64,000 bases of DNA from Endobacterium cereale (GCF_009617585.1 NZ_WIXI01000037.1:95576-159575); one strand, 5' to 3'; shown: positions 28,020-38,143, numbered from the stretch's first letter. Translations and numbers: made by a program. The notes: generated from the letters alone by a model not told the origin.

Positions 28020-28250
28020 GCTCTGAACCGCTCGCCAGCCAGATGCTGGCACTGGGCATCAGTTTCCAGCGTTCGTTTTTCCACAACCATACTGCGCAGC
28101 ATGTCGACAATATTGTCAAACTGATTGCGCCGAAAGGGCGTGTCTGCTTATCAATGATCCGTCTGACGTTGACGGCATCTCATTCAAGCCCCAGTCTGTA
28201 TCCGCTTGTTTTTGGCTCGCCAGTCACTTTACATGGATCTAACCAATGGT
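28020..28250 (+). pseudogene. Internal fragment of a zinc-type alcohol dehydrogenase gene
   Basis: Translation here gives LASQMLALGI and TAQHVDNIVKLIAPKGRVC, which closely follows LASQIAALGI and TAQHVDNIVELIAPQGRFC of the intact dehydrogenase at 36884-37903 (about residues 206-250). DNA similarity runs through CTCGCCAGCCAGAT and GCGCAGCATGTCGA. Only about 70 codons are kept, with frameshifts, a missing start and degraded 3' sequence. It is a relic of a duplicated copy. Confidence 0.72.
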
Positions 28251-28308
28251 CATGTTTCCGTAGGCGCTAAGGGCTATGCAACAATCATTTTGAGGTCAGG
28301 GAAGCTTT

Positions 28309-29208
28309 TTGGATATTGAAGACCTGCGAACATTTGTGGAAGTCGCTGACGCGGGTGGTATTTCCGCTGCGGCACTCCGCCTTGGACTTTCGAAGTCCAT
28401 TGTCAGCCGTAGGCTCATTCGGCTCGAGGCGGAACTAGGCGTGCAATTGTTGGCGCGCTCTACCCGCGGCGCCTCGTTAACGGAGGCAGGCGTCACTCTG
28501 CGAGATCATGCCGCACGAGCCAGCGCCGAGATTGCGATGGCGGAAGAAACGATCTTGCATGAGAGCGAGCTGCGTGGACGGTTACGCGTCGCGGTTCCAC
28601 TTTCCTCTGGGCCGATACATTTCGCACCGGTCCTCGCGGACATGGCACAGTCCCATCCGCAGCTTCAAATTGATGCCGCCTACAGCGATCGCTTTATCGA
28701 TTTGATCGCTGAAGGCTTCGATTGCGCGATACGCGTGGGAGCACTTCGGGATTCAAACCTGATCGCGAAACGCGTCGGGATGATCTATGGCAAGCTCGTC
28801 GCCAGCCCCAGCTACATCGCCAAGCACGGCTCGCCCGAAACACCGGACGAACTCGCGACCCATCAAGCGCTTATTGGCAATGAAGCGTGGAGGTTCATGG
28901 ATGGTGAAGAGGTCGTCACCGTGCAGCCACAGGGGCGCTTCAAAGCCGACAACAGCAAGGCGCTCGCGAGCGCTGCAGCAGCCGGGGTGGGCCTTGCCTA
29001 CCTGCCTGACTGTGTAACGTACGAGTACTTGGCATCCGGCGAGCTTGTGCCAATCATGACCCGATATCCGCTCCCGGCAGGGGTTGTTCATGTTGTTCGA
29101 CCCAACAGCCCGCATCCCGCCCGTAAAGTGCGCATTCTTTCAGAATTCCTAGCGGAATCGCTTGCGAGGGAAAAACCGGAATGGATGCGCGAGGCAGTCA
29201 GCGCCTGA
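28309..29208 (+). CDS. LysR-family transcriptional regulator
   Basis: The protein has 299 residues from a TTG at 28309 (LDIEDLRTFVEVADAGG), with AGGGAAG upstream; the same TTG start is used by the related regulator at 47847-48773. The N-terminal winged helix (to about residue 60) has SKSIVSRRLIRLEAELG, and the effector domain contains EGFDCAIRVGAL and FVVR-type strand patterns. It belongs to the same subgroup as the regulators at 47847 and 60848. Neighbours are the SDR gene converging from the right and the SnoaL-like gene upstream. Its effector is unknown. Confidence 0.93.
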   Translation: MDIEDLRTFVEVADAGGISAAALRLGLSKSIVSRRLIRLEAELGVQLLARSTRGASLTEAGVTLRDHAARASAEIAMAEETILHESELRGRLRVAVPLSSGPIHFAPVLADMAQSHPQLQIDAAYSDRFIDLIAEGFDCAIRVGALRDSNLIAKRVGMIYGKLVASPSYIAKHGSPETPDELATHQALIGNEAWRFMDGEEVVTVQPQGRFKADNSKALASAAAAGVGLAYLPDCVTYEYLASGELVPIMTRYPLPAGVVHVVRPNSPHPARKVRILSEFLAESLAREKPEWMREAVSA

Positions 29209-29272
29209 TAGGAGGCATTAGCCAAACGTCTGGATGGCCGCCCCTGCCGGAAAGCAAAGGCGGCCATACATG

Positions 29273-30238
29273 TCAAAAGCGTTCTTTTACTAATCGCTCA
29301 CTCTTCTCCCAAAGCGCCTTGGCGCGCGTGGGATCGATAGCGTAAGCATAAAGTCCTTCTTCGACAGGATCGAGAGGTCCCTCAACAACCTCAGCAACAT
29401 GACAATTTTCGCAGTAACGACCGCCTATTTCGTCAGCGTGGGCAACGAATCCTGCCCAGACCGATGTGGCCGCTCCCTGCGGTACGGTCTTGTAGTGAAA
29501 CAGAGGTTTACCTGCTGACAACCTCTCGAAATTGATGCCCTCTACCATTCCATCGAGGGTCGACTGGCCGATATGACGTGTCAGTTTGGTGCTGATCACT
29601 CCCGGATGCACCGACGTAGCGCGAACTCCGCGGTCCTTATGACGACGGTCGAACTCTACCCCAAACAAGATACAGGCAGTCTTAGACCGGCCATAAGAAG
29701 AAAATGGATCGTAAGTCGTGTTTTCATAGTTCATGTCGTCGAGATCGATATCGGAAAAGCGGTGGGCTGCAGAGGCGACAATGACCACGCGTCCGCCTGG
29801 TGCAATTAGGTGCGCGATACGATTTGTGAAGACGAAGTGACCAAGGTGGTTGGTGCCCATCTGGATCTCAAAGCCGTCGGCTGTATGACCGAACGGCGGG
29901 TGTGCGACACCGGCATTATTGATGATGACGTCGAAAGTTCGGCCGGCAGCCACCAGGGAGTCTGCGCATGATCGCACGCTCGCCAAGGACGCCAGATCAA
30001 GCCGTATTAGCTCGACGTTCTCATTGTGGCGGTTATCGCCGCAGACTGATTGCATCGCTGCCTTGGCTTTGGACACATCACGTACCGTGCCGATGACATG
30101 TGCTCCGCGCGAGGCCATAGACCTCGCCGTCTCCAGGCCCAACCCAGCGGAGACGCCGGTGACAAGCACCCGTTTCCCGTTAAGATCGAGTCCGTTAAGG
30201 ACTTCGTCAGTCGTAGAATTTTCGTTGAAACGGACCAT
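29273..30238 (-). CDS. Short-chain dehydrogenase/reductase
   Basis: The protein has 321 residues from the ATG at 30238, which has AAGGAG nine bases upstream; a longer start at 30271 lacks a site. The cofactor motif TGVSAGLGLETA, the NNAG motif (VIINNAGVAHPP), the serine in VIVASAAH and YGRSK for the catalytic tyrosine-lysine pair are all present. The family oxidises or reduces alcohols or ketones with NAD(P)H; length and pattern resemble retinol-dehydrogenase/WW-domain oxidoreductase-like bacterial SDRs. It converges with the LysR gene at 28309. The substrate is unknown. Confidence 0.93.
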   Translation of the reverse strand: MVRFNENSTTDEVLNGLDLNGKRVLVTGVSAGLGLETARSMASRGAHVIGTVRDVSKAKAAMQSVCGDNRHNENVELIRLDLASLASVRSCADSLVAAGRTFDVIINNAGVAHPPFGHTADGFEIQMGTNHLGHFVFTNRIAHLIAPGGRVVIVASAAHRFSDIDLDDMNYENTTYDPFSSYGRSKTACILFGVEFDRRHKDRGVRATSVHPGVISTKLTRHIGQSTLDGMVEGINFERLSAGKPLFHYKTVPQGAATSVWAGFVAHADEIGGRYCENCHVAEVVEGPLDPVEEGLYAYAIDPTRAKALWEKSERLVKERF

Positions 30239-30649
30239 GAGGGCAAGCTCCTTTCTGAGAGAAAACCCCATCTATTTTTTGATAGTCAGATGGCTGCTCA
30301 AAACTGTCAGGCCAAAGCGCGACCCGATAGTCGGCCCAATCGCGAAACTGTGTCGCTTGCGGCGACACGCTCAGCCAAGGCTGTTCTCGCCGGAATGAAG
30401 GACCTGCGTTCGTTCGGGCGAGCACCAGAACGAACATTTATAACCTCAGTCCATCGGCCCCTGACTATACTGAGTTCCGCTCTCAAATAGATTATCCTTA
30501 ATAGATCAATCTGATCGGCGTCGCGCATATTGCGACGCAGCTTCGCTCGTGCTGCGGCTATCGGTTGGCAAATTGCGATGAGAAAGTATGTCTCGAAGGC
30601 AGCGCATTCGGCGGATGGCTTTCCAAAACCCCAGCAAAGGATGTTTCAT

Positions 30650-31303
30650 ATGACTTTTCGTAACGGCCTTTCCTCGCTTCTTCGTCCCGAAGACTCGGTT
30701 CTGGTATTGATTGATCATCAGCCTTATCAGCTCGCAAACCTCAACAGCCATGATCCGCACTCGTTGGTCAACAATTCCGCAGCTCTTGCAAAGACTGCTA
30801 AGGCATTCAACGTTCCGACAATCCTGACGAGTGTCGTCGCCGACCGCGGCGGTCTCATCTTCCCCCATATCACCGATGTTTTTCCCGGACAGGAAGTGAT
30901 CGACAGAACATTCATCAACACGTGGGAAGATGAAAACGTCGTCGACGCCGTCAAGGCGACCGGCCGGAAGCAGCTGATTATCGCCGGCCTGTGGACTGAA
31001 ATCTGCGTTGCGATGCCAGTGATCCACGCATTGGGTGAAGGTTGGGATGTTACCGTCATCACGGATGCCTCTGGCGGCACGTCAGTTGAGGCGCACGAGG
31101 TCGCGATCCAACGGATGATTGCTGCTGGGGCAAATATGATGACTTGGCTTGCACTGGCATCTGAGTGGCAGCGCGATTGGGCTCGCACCGAGCACGCTAG
31201 TGAGTTGACCGAGGTGCTCAAGCAGCACGTAGCCGGCAGCGGTATCGCCTACCTGTGGGAACAGCAGTTGCTGAACACGCCGGTAGCCACGAGGGCTAAC
31301 TGA
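30650..31303 (+). CDS. Isochorismatase-family (YcaC-like) hydrolase, copy 1
   Basis: The protein has 217 residues from the ATG at 30650 (AAAGGA eight bases upstream). The catalytic aspartate is D22 (LVLIDHQPYQ) and the nucleophile C119 lies in AGLWTEICVAMP, followed by the cis-peptide-type VITDASGGTS. YcaC-like members are octameric hydrolases with unknown natural substrates. It is about four-fifths identical to the copy at 48914 and shares its first codons with the remnant at 44812. Upstream of it the divergent region lacks the LysR gene found beside the second copy. Confidence 0.93.
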   Translation: MTFRNGLSSLLRPEDSVLVLIDHQPYQLANLNSHDPHSLVNNSAALAKTAKAFNVPTILTSVVADRGGLIFPHITDVFPGQEVIDRTFINTWEDENVVDAVKATGRKQLIIAGLWTEICVAMPVIHALGEGWDVTVITDASGGTSVEAHEVAIQRMIAAGANMMTWLALASEWQRDWARTEHASELTEVLKQHVAGSGIAYLWEQQLLNTPVATRAN

Positions 31304-31483
31304 TCTATTCAGAACGACGAGTTTCGGACGATCTAACGCGATAAGCCGACGGTCGTCCGGTCTCGTCGCCCTCGCGATCTCCACCGAGGGAACAGAATGT
31401 TCTGATGTTCAAGGGCTGGTTTCCACAGGGCGAAAAGAGCCCGCCGGTTGCCGCGCGGTATCAAGTCATGGAAGGAACGCGTT

Positions 31484-31780
31484 ATGAGCGTAACAACTCA
31501 AAGGGCCGTTGCCGCCACCATTTTACTGGCCGGTCTGGCACTCCGGACGGCGCTGGCTACGAAAGCACTGCACTCGAACCTATTACGGGCATCAGGTTTC
31601 AGGAAAGCCGGCAACGAAGCTGGTGAAGTCTCTTATAGGAAGCACCTTTTCCCACGGCTTCCACGCCAAGGGGACAGACTATGAGATGTTTACAGGGAAG
31701 TTGCGAGTTCTTTCGACGGGAGTGCGCGCATTGCAGGCCATACTCGCATGTCGTTGTAAACCACGTGTCATCGATAGTTA
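31484..31780 (+). pseudogene. Decayed copy of the small secreted protein gene at 35035
   Basis: The first 25 codons (TQRAVAATILLAGLALRTAL) match the signal peptide of the intact gene at 35035-35310, and similarity continues through the GSTFSH region, but in shifted frames and with the 3' end lost in the LysR gene at 31768. Similarity extends upstream too: GCGGTATCA, GTCA and AAGGAA occur in both leaders. The intact copy is 91 residues. This copy is broken by at least one frameshift and should not give the secreted protein. Confidence 0.7.
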
Positions 31781-32694
31781 CTAAGGATCCTCTCCAGCCC
31801 ACGATCCCAGTACGGTTGATGACCAAACCGATGGATGAGCCAATCGATGAACACTCTTACTTTCGGTGCCAGTTCGCGAGAACTTGGATACAGTGCCCAA
31901 AGGGTCTGCGTTGAAATCAGCGGATATTCGGGAAGGACTGGAACAAGGGTACCAGATTGCAGCTCTTCCGATGCGCACCACGTAGCCATCAGAGCGATGC
32001 CTAGCCCGCCAGATGCTGCATCGCGCACTGCAGTACCGTCATTGATGCGCAGGCTCGGAGTAACACGTCGTTCGATTACCTCCGCATCTTTCCCTCGAAA
32101 CGTCCATAGATCCAGCGTGCCGACGACGAGACAGGTATGTTCCACCAAGTCGTCGGGTGTGCTCGGCCGGCCGCGTTGCTCGAGATATTCGCGTGACGCG
32201 ACCAGCACCCGATTGTCTGGAGCAAGTCGGCGCGCGACGAAGGACGAGTCGCTGAGCTCGGTATAACGAACCGCCACATCGAAGGCACCTTCGACCAGAT
32301 CAACGATGCTGTCCGAGATGCGCAAATCAAGCGCCAAGTCGGGATATTTACCACAGAACTCAGGCAGACCCGGCACAATATGCATTCGCGCGAATGAGGC
32401 GGGGGCGGCTACTCGCAATGTGCCGCGAGGCGCAGCTTGCTCTCGCCCAAGCGCTGCTCGGGCGGCCTCCGCCGCGAACACAACATGTTCGGCATGCGGC
32501 AGGAAGGCTAGACCGTCCTCGGTCAACGTCGCTTGCCTTGTGGTGCGATGGAGGAGCCTGGCGCGGAGTTTTCGCTCGAGAGCGGCCAGTTTGGCGCTAG
32601 CTCCAGCGGGGGTGAGGCCAAGGTCACGGGCGGCGGCGCTGATGCTGTGCAGCTGGGCGATACGCACAAAGAGATTCAGATCGTCGACATCCAT
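31768..32694 (-). CDS. LysR-family transcriptional regulator
   Basis: The protein has 308 residues, starting MDVDDLNLFVRIAQLHSISA. The helix-turn-helix ARDLGLTPAGASAKLAALE is followed by a full effector-binding domain (FDVAVRYTELSDSSFVARRL, then DAASGGLGIALMATW). It is transcribed divergently from the oxidoreductase operon at 32836, 141 bases away, and is the probable regulator of it. It belongs to a different subgroup from the regulators at 28309, 47847 and 60848. Confidence 0.93.
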   Translation of the reverse strand: MDVDDLNLFVRIAQLHSISAAARDLGLTPAGASAKLAALERKLRARLLHRTTRQATLTEDGLAFLPHAEHVVFAAEAARAALGREQAAPRGTLRVAAPASFARMHIVPGLPEFCGKYPDLALDLRISDSIVDLVEGAFDVAVRYTELSDSSFVARRLAPDNRVLVASREYLEQRGRPSTPDDLVEHTCLVVGTLDLWTFRGKDAEVIERRVTPSLRINDGTAVRDAASGGLGIALMATWCASEELQSGTLVPVLPEYPLISTQTLWALYPSSRELAPKVRVFIDWLIHRFGHQPYWDRGLERILSNYR

Positions 32695-32835
32695 ATGATG
32701 ACTTTCAAAGTTTTGTTGAAACTGATCCTAAAACGCCGGCGCTACCGAAAGCAATCTCGATAGATCAAATAAGAGCCATCAAGACGGCACCACGGTTGGT
32801 GAGCCCGTCAGAGCTACTGTTGAAAGGATATCGCC

Positions 32836-33825
32836 ATGACCAAGACCATGAAAGCAGCCGTCCTAACCCGTTTCGGCGGCCCGGACGCATTCGAACTGCG
32901 CGACGTGGAAGTGCCGGAAGTCGGTCCTCGCCAAGTGCGGGTACGGGTGCATGCCACCGCCATCAATCCCCTCGACTACCAGATCCGCCGCGGCGACTAC
33001 AAAGACTACGTTCCCTTGCCTGCAATCACCGGCCATGACATCTCGGGCGTGATCGAGGAGCTGGGCTCCGGCGTTCACGAGTTCGCAGTCGGTGATGAGG
33101 TCTATTACACGCCAAAGATCTTCGGCGGCGCGGGTTCGTATGCCGAGCAGCACATCGCCGACGTCGAGCTCATCGGCCGAAAGCCCCGTAATCTAACGCA
33201 CCTCGAGGCGGCAAGCCTAACACTGGTTGGCGGCACTGTTTGGGAAGCCTTCAGCCAGCGCGCGCAGCTGCGGACCGGCGAAACTATCCTCATCCACGGT
33301 GGTGCGGGCGGCGTCGGCACGATTGCGGTGCAGGTCGCCAAGGCGATGGGCGCACGAGTGATCACGACAGCACTCGCCCGCGACCACGACTTCGTGCGCT
33401 CGCTCGGCGCCGACGAGGCGATCGACTTTACCACGGAAGACTATGTGGAGGAGGTCGCCCGGCTGACCGGAGGCGAAGGCGTAAACGTGATTTTCGACAC
33501 GATCGGCGGCGACACACTCACGCGAAGCCCGCTCGCGCTGGCAGATGCCGGACGCGTGGTGAGCCTCGTCGATATCGCGCAGCCGCAGAATCTCATTGAA
33601 GCCTGGGGGAAGAACGCAGCCTATCATTTTGTGTTCACCCGACAAAATCGCGGCAAGCTCGACGCGCTCACGGACTTGGTCGAGCGCGGTCTGGTCAAGC
33701 CCGTAATAGGCGCCACACTGCCGCTTGCCCGCATCGGTGAAGCCCACGAGCTGTTGGAAAACGGGTCTGCGCGAGGCTTGCGCGGCAAGGTCGTGATCGA
33801 TGTGTCGGGCGAGGCGAGGGCCTAA
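32836..33825 (+). CDS. NADP-dependent quinone-oxidoreductase-like enzyme, copy A
   Basis: The protein has 329 residues. The medium-chain dehydrogenase fold is seen as [20 protein letters not shown], then [15 protein letters not shown], and the NADPH loop [16 protein letters not shown]. Zinc-ligand cysteines are absent, as in quinone reductase/zeta-crystallin types. AAAGGATATC precedes the ATG. It is paralogous to 35432-36418; both share [16 protein letters not shown] and YHFVFTRQN. The luciferase-like gene follows after 60 bases, so they may be co-transcribed under the divergent LysR. Confidence 0.93.
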   Translation: MTKTMKAAVLTRFGGPDAFELRDVEVPEVGPRQVRVRVHATAINPLDYQIRRGDYKDYVPLPAITGHDISGVIEELGSGVHEFAVGDEVYYTPKIFGGAGSYAEQHIADVELIGRKPRNLTHLEAASLTLVGGTVWEAFSQRAQLRTGETILIHGGAGGVGTIAVQVAKAMGARVITTALARDHDFVRSLGADEAIDFTTEDYVEEVARLTGGEGVNVIFDTIGGDTLTRSPLALADAGRVVSLVDIAQPQNLIEAWGKNAAYHFVFTRQNRGKLDALTDLVERGLVKPVIGATLPLARIGEAHELLENGSARGLRGKVVIDVSGEARA

Positions 33826-33885
33826 TTCGGTCACCCCGCCGGTCGGGGCTTACCCTGGCCGGCCTGTTTCGGGAAAGAAATTACT

Positions 33886-34875
33886 ATGACAATCACCAAA
33901 TCACCGGCCGTAAGTGTCGGTCCGAATCCTTTCGGCCGCAGCTATGCGTCCACGTTTGCACCGGAGAATTTGACAGTCGGCGTCTATTTCCCGATCGAGT
34001 CTTTCGATGGACCCGAGCCCGCCATGCGCGACCAGATAGAGCTCGCCCAGCAAGCCGAGCGTCTTGGCTTTGCCGCGCTCTGGGCGCGGGATGTCCCGCT
34101 GAATGACCCAACCTTTGGCGATCTGGGCCAGATTTACGACCCTTTCGTCTGGCTTGCGACGATCGCGGCGAGCACATCCACCATCGCGCTCGGCACGGGC
34201 GCGGTCATTCTGCCGCTTCACCACCCGATCGATGTCGCCAAGGCGGCGGCGTCGCTTGATCGCCTATCCGGCGGACGTTTCGTGTTTGGCGTGGCTTCGG
34301 GCGACCGGCCAGTCGAGTACCCAGCATACCGCCGGGATGCCGACCTGCGTGGCGAACTCTTCCGCGACGCATTCGACTATGTGGAGGCGCTGCTGACGAA
34401 GCGTTTTCCCGTCCACTCGTCTACACACTATGGCCGGCTTACGGGCGGTGGCGACCTCGTGCCCAAACCGTTTTCGCCCCGGCTGCCCACTCTCGTCACC
34501 GGGCAGAGCCAGCAATCGCTGGACTGGATCGCACAACGTAGCGATGGCTGGCTCACTTACCCGCGCGACATGGGTCAGCAATCGCAGGTCGCCAAACGCT
34601 GGCGCGAAGCACTTGATCGAGCCGGAGCAAAATTCAAACCGATTGCACAATCGCTCTATGTCGATCTGGCCGCAGATCCGGATACGCCGGCCAGCTCAAT
34701 CCATCTCGGATACCGGGTCGGGCGGCGGCGGCTGGCCGACCTATTGGACGCGCTGCGCTCCAATGGGATCAACCACGTCGCACTGAACCTCAAGTTCAGC
34801 AAGAGACCTGTCGCCGATGTTCTCGATGAGATCGGAACTGAAGTCATTCCGCATTTCAGGATCGCTGCGACATGA
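33886..34875 (+). CDS. Luciferase-like (LLM) flavin-dependent oxidoreductase
   Basis: The protein has 329 residues. The TIM-barrel pattern of bacterial luciferase-like monooxygenases is visible: QAERLGFAALWARDVPL, ALGTGAVILPLHHPI, LSGGRFVFGVASGD and SDGWLTYPRD. It resembles the BA3436-type subgroup. Such enzymes use reduced F420 or FMN; the cofactor is not settled by sequence. It follows oxidoreductase copy A by 60 bases and precedes the small secreted protein and copy B, suggesting a redox operon acting on an unknown small molecule. Confidence 0.9.
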   Translation: MTITKSPAVSVGPNPFGRSYASTFAPENLTVGVYFPIESFDGPEPAMRDQIELAQQAERLGFAALWARDVPLNDPTFGDLGQIYDPFVWLATIAASTSTIALGTGAVILPLHHPIDVAKAAASLDRLSGGRFVFGVASGDRPVEYPAYRRDADLRGELFRDAFDYVEALLTKRFPVHSSTHYGRLTGGGDLVPKPFSPRLPTLVTGQSQQSLDWIAQRSDGWLTYPRDMGQQSQVAKRWREALDRAGAKFKPIAQSLYVDLAADPDTPASSIHLGYRVGRRRLADLLDALRSNGINHVALNLKFSKRPVADVLDEIGTEVIPHFRIAAT

Positions 34876-35034
34876 GGCGCGAAGCCACCGTCAGGAAGAG
34901 CCTGGGCGGTCCTGGCATCCTCATGCGCACAGTATCCCGACATCGCATTAGGCAGGCAACTGCCTCTGCTCAGTAAATCAACACACAAACCGGGCGGTAA
35001 GCGCCGCGGTATCACGTCAAGAAAGGAAAGTGTT

Positions 35035-35310
35035 ATGACCGCAACAACTCGAAAGGCCATTGCCGCCGCCATTTTACTGGCCGGTCTGGCAGTCCAGACG
35101 GCACTTGCTACGAAAGCACGTGCACTCGAACCTATTCCGGGCAGCATCACGTTTGAGGGACAGCCGACAACGAAGCTGCTGAAGTCTCCCATAGGAAGTA
35201 CGTTTTCTCACCGCTTTTATGTCGATGGAGCGCATTACGAAGAAACCTACAAAGTCAGGGAAGATCGGTCGCTGGAGCTCGTTCGCCGCCAGAGATTGAG
35301 CAATCGCTAA
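35035..35310 (+). CDS. Small secreted protein of unknown function
   Basis: The protein has 91 residues with a clear signal peptide (AAAILLAGLAVQTALATKARA, cleavage probably near residue 26-31). AAGGAAAG precedes the ATG. The mature part of about 60 residues (EPIPGSITFEGQPTTKL, then GSTFSHRFYVDGAHYEETY) has no cysteines or known motif. It lies between the luciferase-like gene and oxidoreductase copy B. A decayed duplicate sits at 31484. A periplasmic or exported role is inferred. Confidence 0.75.
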   Translation: MTATTRKAIAAAILLAGLAVQTALATKARALEPIPGSITFEGQPTTKLLKSPIGSTFSHRFYVDGAHYEETYKVREDRSLELVRRQRLSNR

Positions 35311-35431
35311 GAGGGCGCGAAGGCGATGAGCCGATTTTCAGCTCTTCGGAAATCACAGGAAAAACACCGATGAATTTCGCGAACGAGCTTCAACAGCCAC
35401 GATATGCCGTTTAACAAAGTGAGGATTTGCA

Positions 35432-36418
35432 ATGAAAGCGATGACACTCAACTCCTTTGGTGGTCCGGAAGCCTTTGAGCTTTCCGACCTGCCAAAGCCG
35501 GTTCCTAAGGTGGGAAAGGTTCTGGTGCGGGTCCATGCCACCTCGATCAATCCCCTGGACTACCAGGTTCGGCGAGGCGACTATCGCGACCTGGTGCCGT
35601 TGCCGGTGATTACCGGTCATGACGTTTCCGGCGTAGTCGAAGCCGTCGGTCCGGGCGTCACGACGTTCTCTCCCGGAGACGAAGTCTGGTACACGCCGCA
35701 AATATTCGATGGGCCGGGCAGTTATGCCGAATACCATGTCGCAGACCAGAATATCATTGGAAGAAAGCCCAGCGCGCTCAGCCATCTGGAAGCAGCCAGC
35801 CTCAGCCTGGTCGGCGGAACAGCCTGGGAAGCCCTTGTCTCGCGTGCTGCCCTCAGGGTGGGAGAAAGCATCCTGATCCATGGCGGCGCGGGAGGGGTAG
35901 GGCATGTGGCTATCCAGATCGCGAAAGCCATCGGTGCCAGGGTCTTCACGACCGTGCGCGAAGAAAACTTCGAGTTTGCGCGAAGTGTCGGAGCGGATGT
36001 CGTCATTGATTACAGGAAAGAAGATTATGTCGACGCCATCATGCGGGAAACCGGGGGCCTCGGAGTAGACGTCGTGTTCGACACCCTCGGCGGCGATACA
36101 TTGTCCCACAGCCCGAAGGTACTCGCGCAACTTGGCCGCGTCGTCTCGATCGTGGACATTGCACAGCCGCAAAACCTCATCGAGGCATGGGGCAAGAACG
36201 CGAGCTACCACTTCGTCTTCACGAGGCAGAACCAAGGCAAGCTCGACGAGCTGAGCACACTGGTGGAACGCGGTCAGCTGCGGCCGCACGTGGGCGCCGT
36301 CTATTCGCTTGCGGACCTTCCGCTTGCTCATGCTCTGCTCGAGAAACCCAACAACGGCTTGCGGGGCAAAATCGCGATCGCCGTTGACCCGTCGGCCGAC
36401 ACAAAGGTGCAATCATGA
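35432..36418 (+). CDS. NADP-dependent quinone-oxidoreductase-like enzyme, copy B
   Basis: The protein has 328 residues with the same fold as copy [41 protein letters not shown] loop [16 protein letters not shown]. The match with the copy at 32836 is strong along the whole length. A site GTGAGGATTTGCA precedes the ATG. The stop overlaps the start of the monooxygenase gene by four bases (ATGA), so the two are translated together. Confidence 0.93.
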   Translation: MKAMTLNSFGGPEAFELSDLPKPVPKVGKVLVRVHATSINPLDYQVRRGDYRDLVPLPVITGHDVSGVVEAVGPGVTTFSPGDEVWYTPQIFDGPGSYAEYHVADQNIIGRKPSALSHLEAASLSLVGGTAWEALVSRAALRVGESILIHGGAGGVGHVAIQIAKAIGARVFTTVREENFEFARSVGADVVIDYRKEDYVDAIMRETGGLGVDVVFDTLGGDTLSHSPKVLAQLGRVVSIVDIAQPQNLIEAWGKNASYHFVFTRQNQGKLDELSTLVERGQLRPHVGAVYSLADLPLAHALLEKPNNGLRGKIAIAVDPSADTKVQS

Positions 36419-36744
36419 TTTATGAGATCGCTGTGCTGCCTGTCTACACGGACAAGATCAGAGAATTCAGGCAGGCATTCGAGGGTGTTGTTCCTCTGCT
36501 CGCGCGTGCGCAGGGTTATCGCGGTCACGTTCTGGCAAAGGGGATCGAAACGCCGGACGTCTTCAACCTGATCGTTAGATGGCGCTCGCTTGAGGACCAT
36601 ACGCCGGGCTTCGAAGCGAGCGAAGATCATGAGGAATTCATGAAAGGCTTACAGGAATACTTCTCGGAGGAACCCACTGTCTACCATCTCGACGGCGACG
36701 CGTTTGCCCCAAGTCAAGATGAAATTGGAGATGCCGCCGCCTGA
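36415..36744 (+). CDS. Antibiotic-biosynthesis-monooxygenase (ABM) family protein
   Basis: The protein has 109 residues forming one dimeric alpha-beta barrel: [20 protein letters not shown], then [20 protein letters not shown] and [19 protein letters not shown] proteins oxidise quinol-like compounds without cofactor or act in heme breakdown. The start overlaps the oxidoreductase stop by four bases, which fits a quinone/quinol redox couple acting with copy B (inference). The C-terminus beyond residue 95 is acidic and probably disordered. Confidence 0.85.
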   Translation: MIYEIAVLPVYTDKIREFRQAFEGVVPLLARAQGYRGHVLAKGIETPDVFNLIVRWRSLEDHTPGFEASEDHEEFMKGLQEYFSEEPTVYHLDGDAFAPSQDEIGDAAA

Positions 36745-36883
36745 CCCAGGCGACGTCCGCTCTGCCAGCAACGAAGCATGTTCCAGAGAAGCGCAAGGAA
36801 GGGGCTAGTCGGCTCCTCCCGGTGCGCGCGGGAACGCAGGAATACAAACAAGTGACGCCTAGGACACCGAAATGGAGACACAC

Positions 36884-37903
36884 ATGAAAGCCATCGGATA
36901 CAAGATACCTTCGCCGATTTCCGACCGGGATTCGCTCATCGACATCGAACTGCCGAAGCCGCAGCCCGAAGGTCGGGATATCCTCGTCCAGGTGAAAGCG
37001 GTTTCGGTCAATCCGGTCGACTACAAGGTTCGTCGTAGCGCTTCACCAGACGACGGTTCTGATTGGAAAGTCATTGGTTGGGACGCGACGGGTATCGTCG
37101 CGGAGGTCGGCAACGAAGTCGCCAGTTTCCAAGTGGGAGACGAGGTCTGGTATGCGGGGTCTATCACCCGTCCGGGGGCAAATGCCGAATTCCATCTGGT
37201 TGACGAGCGCATCGTCGGCAAGAAGCCGTCCAAGCTAAACTGGGCCGAAGCCGCGGCGCTGCCGCTGACATCGCTGACGGCCTGGGAGGCCTTCTTTGAC
37301 CGTCTGGATGTGAAGAAGCCGGTTTCCGGCGCTGCTCCCGCTGTCCTGATCATCGGCGGTGCCGGCGGAGTGGGGTCGATCACCATCCAGATCGCCCGGC
37401 AATTCACCGACCTGACCGTTATTGCCACGGCTTCGCGTCCGGAAACGCAGGAATTTGTCAAGTCGCTCGGTGCGCATCATGTTGTTGATCATTCGAAGCC
37501 GCTCGCCAGCCAGATAGCGGCACTGGGCATCGGCGCTCCGGCGTTCGTTTTCTCCACGACCCAGACCGCGCAGCATGTCGATAACATTGTCGAACTGATT
37601 GCGCCGCAGGGCCGTTTCTGCCTCATCGACGATCCATCGGGCTTTGACATCATGGCATTCAAGCGCAAAGCCGTATCGATCCACCATGAGCTCATGTTCA
37701 CGCGCGCCATCTATGGCACACCGGACATGGACGAGCAGGCACGTATCTTGAACGAGATATCGGCCGCCGTTGACGATGGAAGGATCAGCACAACCGCTAC
37801 GAACAATTGTGGTCAGATCAATGCGGCAAACCTGAAGAAGGCTCACGAGCAACTCGAAAGCGGGTCAACGATCGGGAAGGTCGTGCTTGAAGGCTTCGCC
37901 TGA
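36884..37903 (+). CDS. Zinc-type alcohol dehydrogenase family protein
   Basis: The protein has 339 residues from the ATG at 36884 (GGAG about six bases upstream; an ATG at 36872 would add four residues). The medium-chain dehydrogenase/quinone reductase pattern is complete: VNPVDYKVRRS, IGWDATGIVAEVGNEV, ILIIGGAGGVGSITIQ-like NADPH loop and HHELMFTRAIYGTPDM typical of the zinc-binding ADH family 1/ZADH1. Catalytic zinc cysteines are absent. It is the last gene of the operon-like run starting at 35432. A fragment of a sister copy is at 28020. Confidence 0.92.
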   Translation: MKAIGYKIPSPISDRDSLIDIELPKPQPEGRDILVQVKAVSVNPVDYKVRRSASPDDGSDWKVIGWDATGIVAEVGNEVASFQVGDEVWYAGSITRPGANAEFHLVDERIVGKKPSKLNWAEAAALPLTSLTAWEAFFDRLDVKKPVSGAAPAVLIIGGAGGVGSITIQIARQFTDLTVIATASRPETQEFVKSLGAHHVVDHSKPLASQIAALGIGAPAFVFSTTQTAQHVDNIVELIAPQGRFCLIDDPSGFDIMAFKRKAVSIHHELMFTRAIYGTPDMDEQARILNEISAAVDDGRISTTATNNCGQINAANLKKAHEQLESGSTIGKVVLEGFA

Positions 37904-38143
37904 ACAGACGTCAAAGCCTGATCAGAAATCCGGCAGAATAGCTGCCCGTCGGAACATCAGATGTCTCAAAAACAAAGGCGAGGTATGATGACATTATCCG
38001 GATTTCAGATTTCCATGGGTGCGGCTCTGGCTGTCATCATCACCCTTGGCTGGGTTGTCCATAACTGCGCCGGAGCGGCCATTATCCGGGAGGCCTTGAG
38101 CTCGGAGACTTTGCGCAGCCAAGGGGATGTCCTGTACCGTCCG

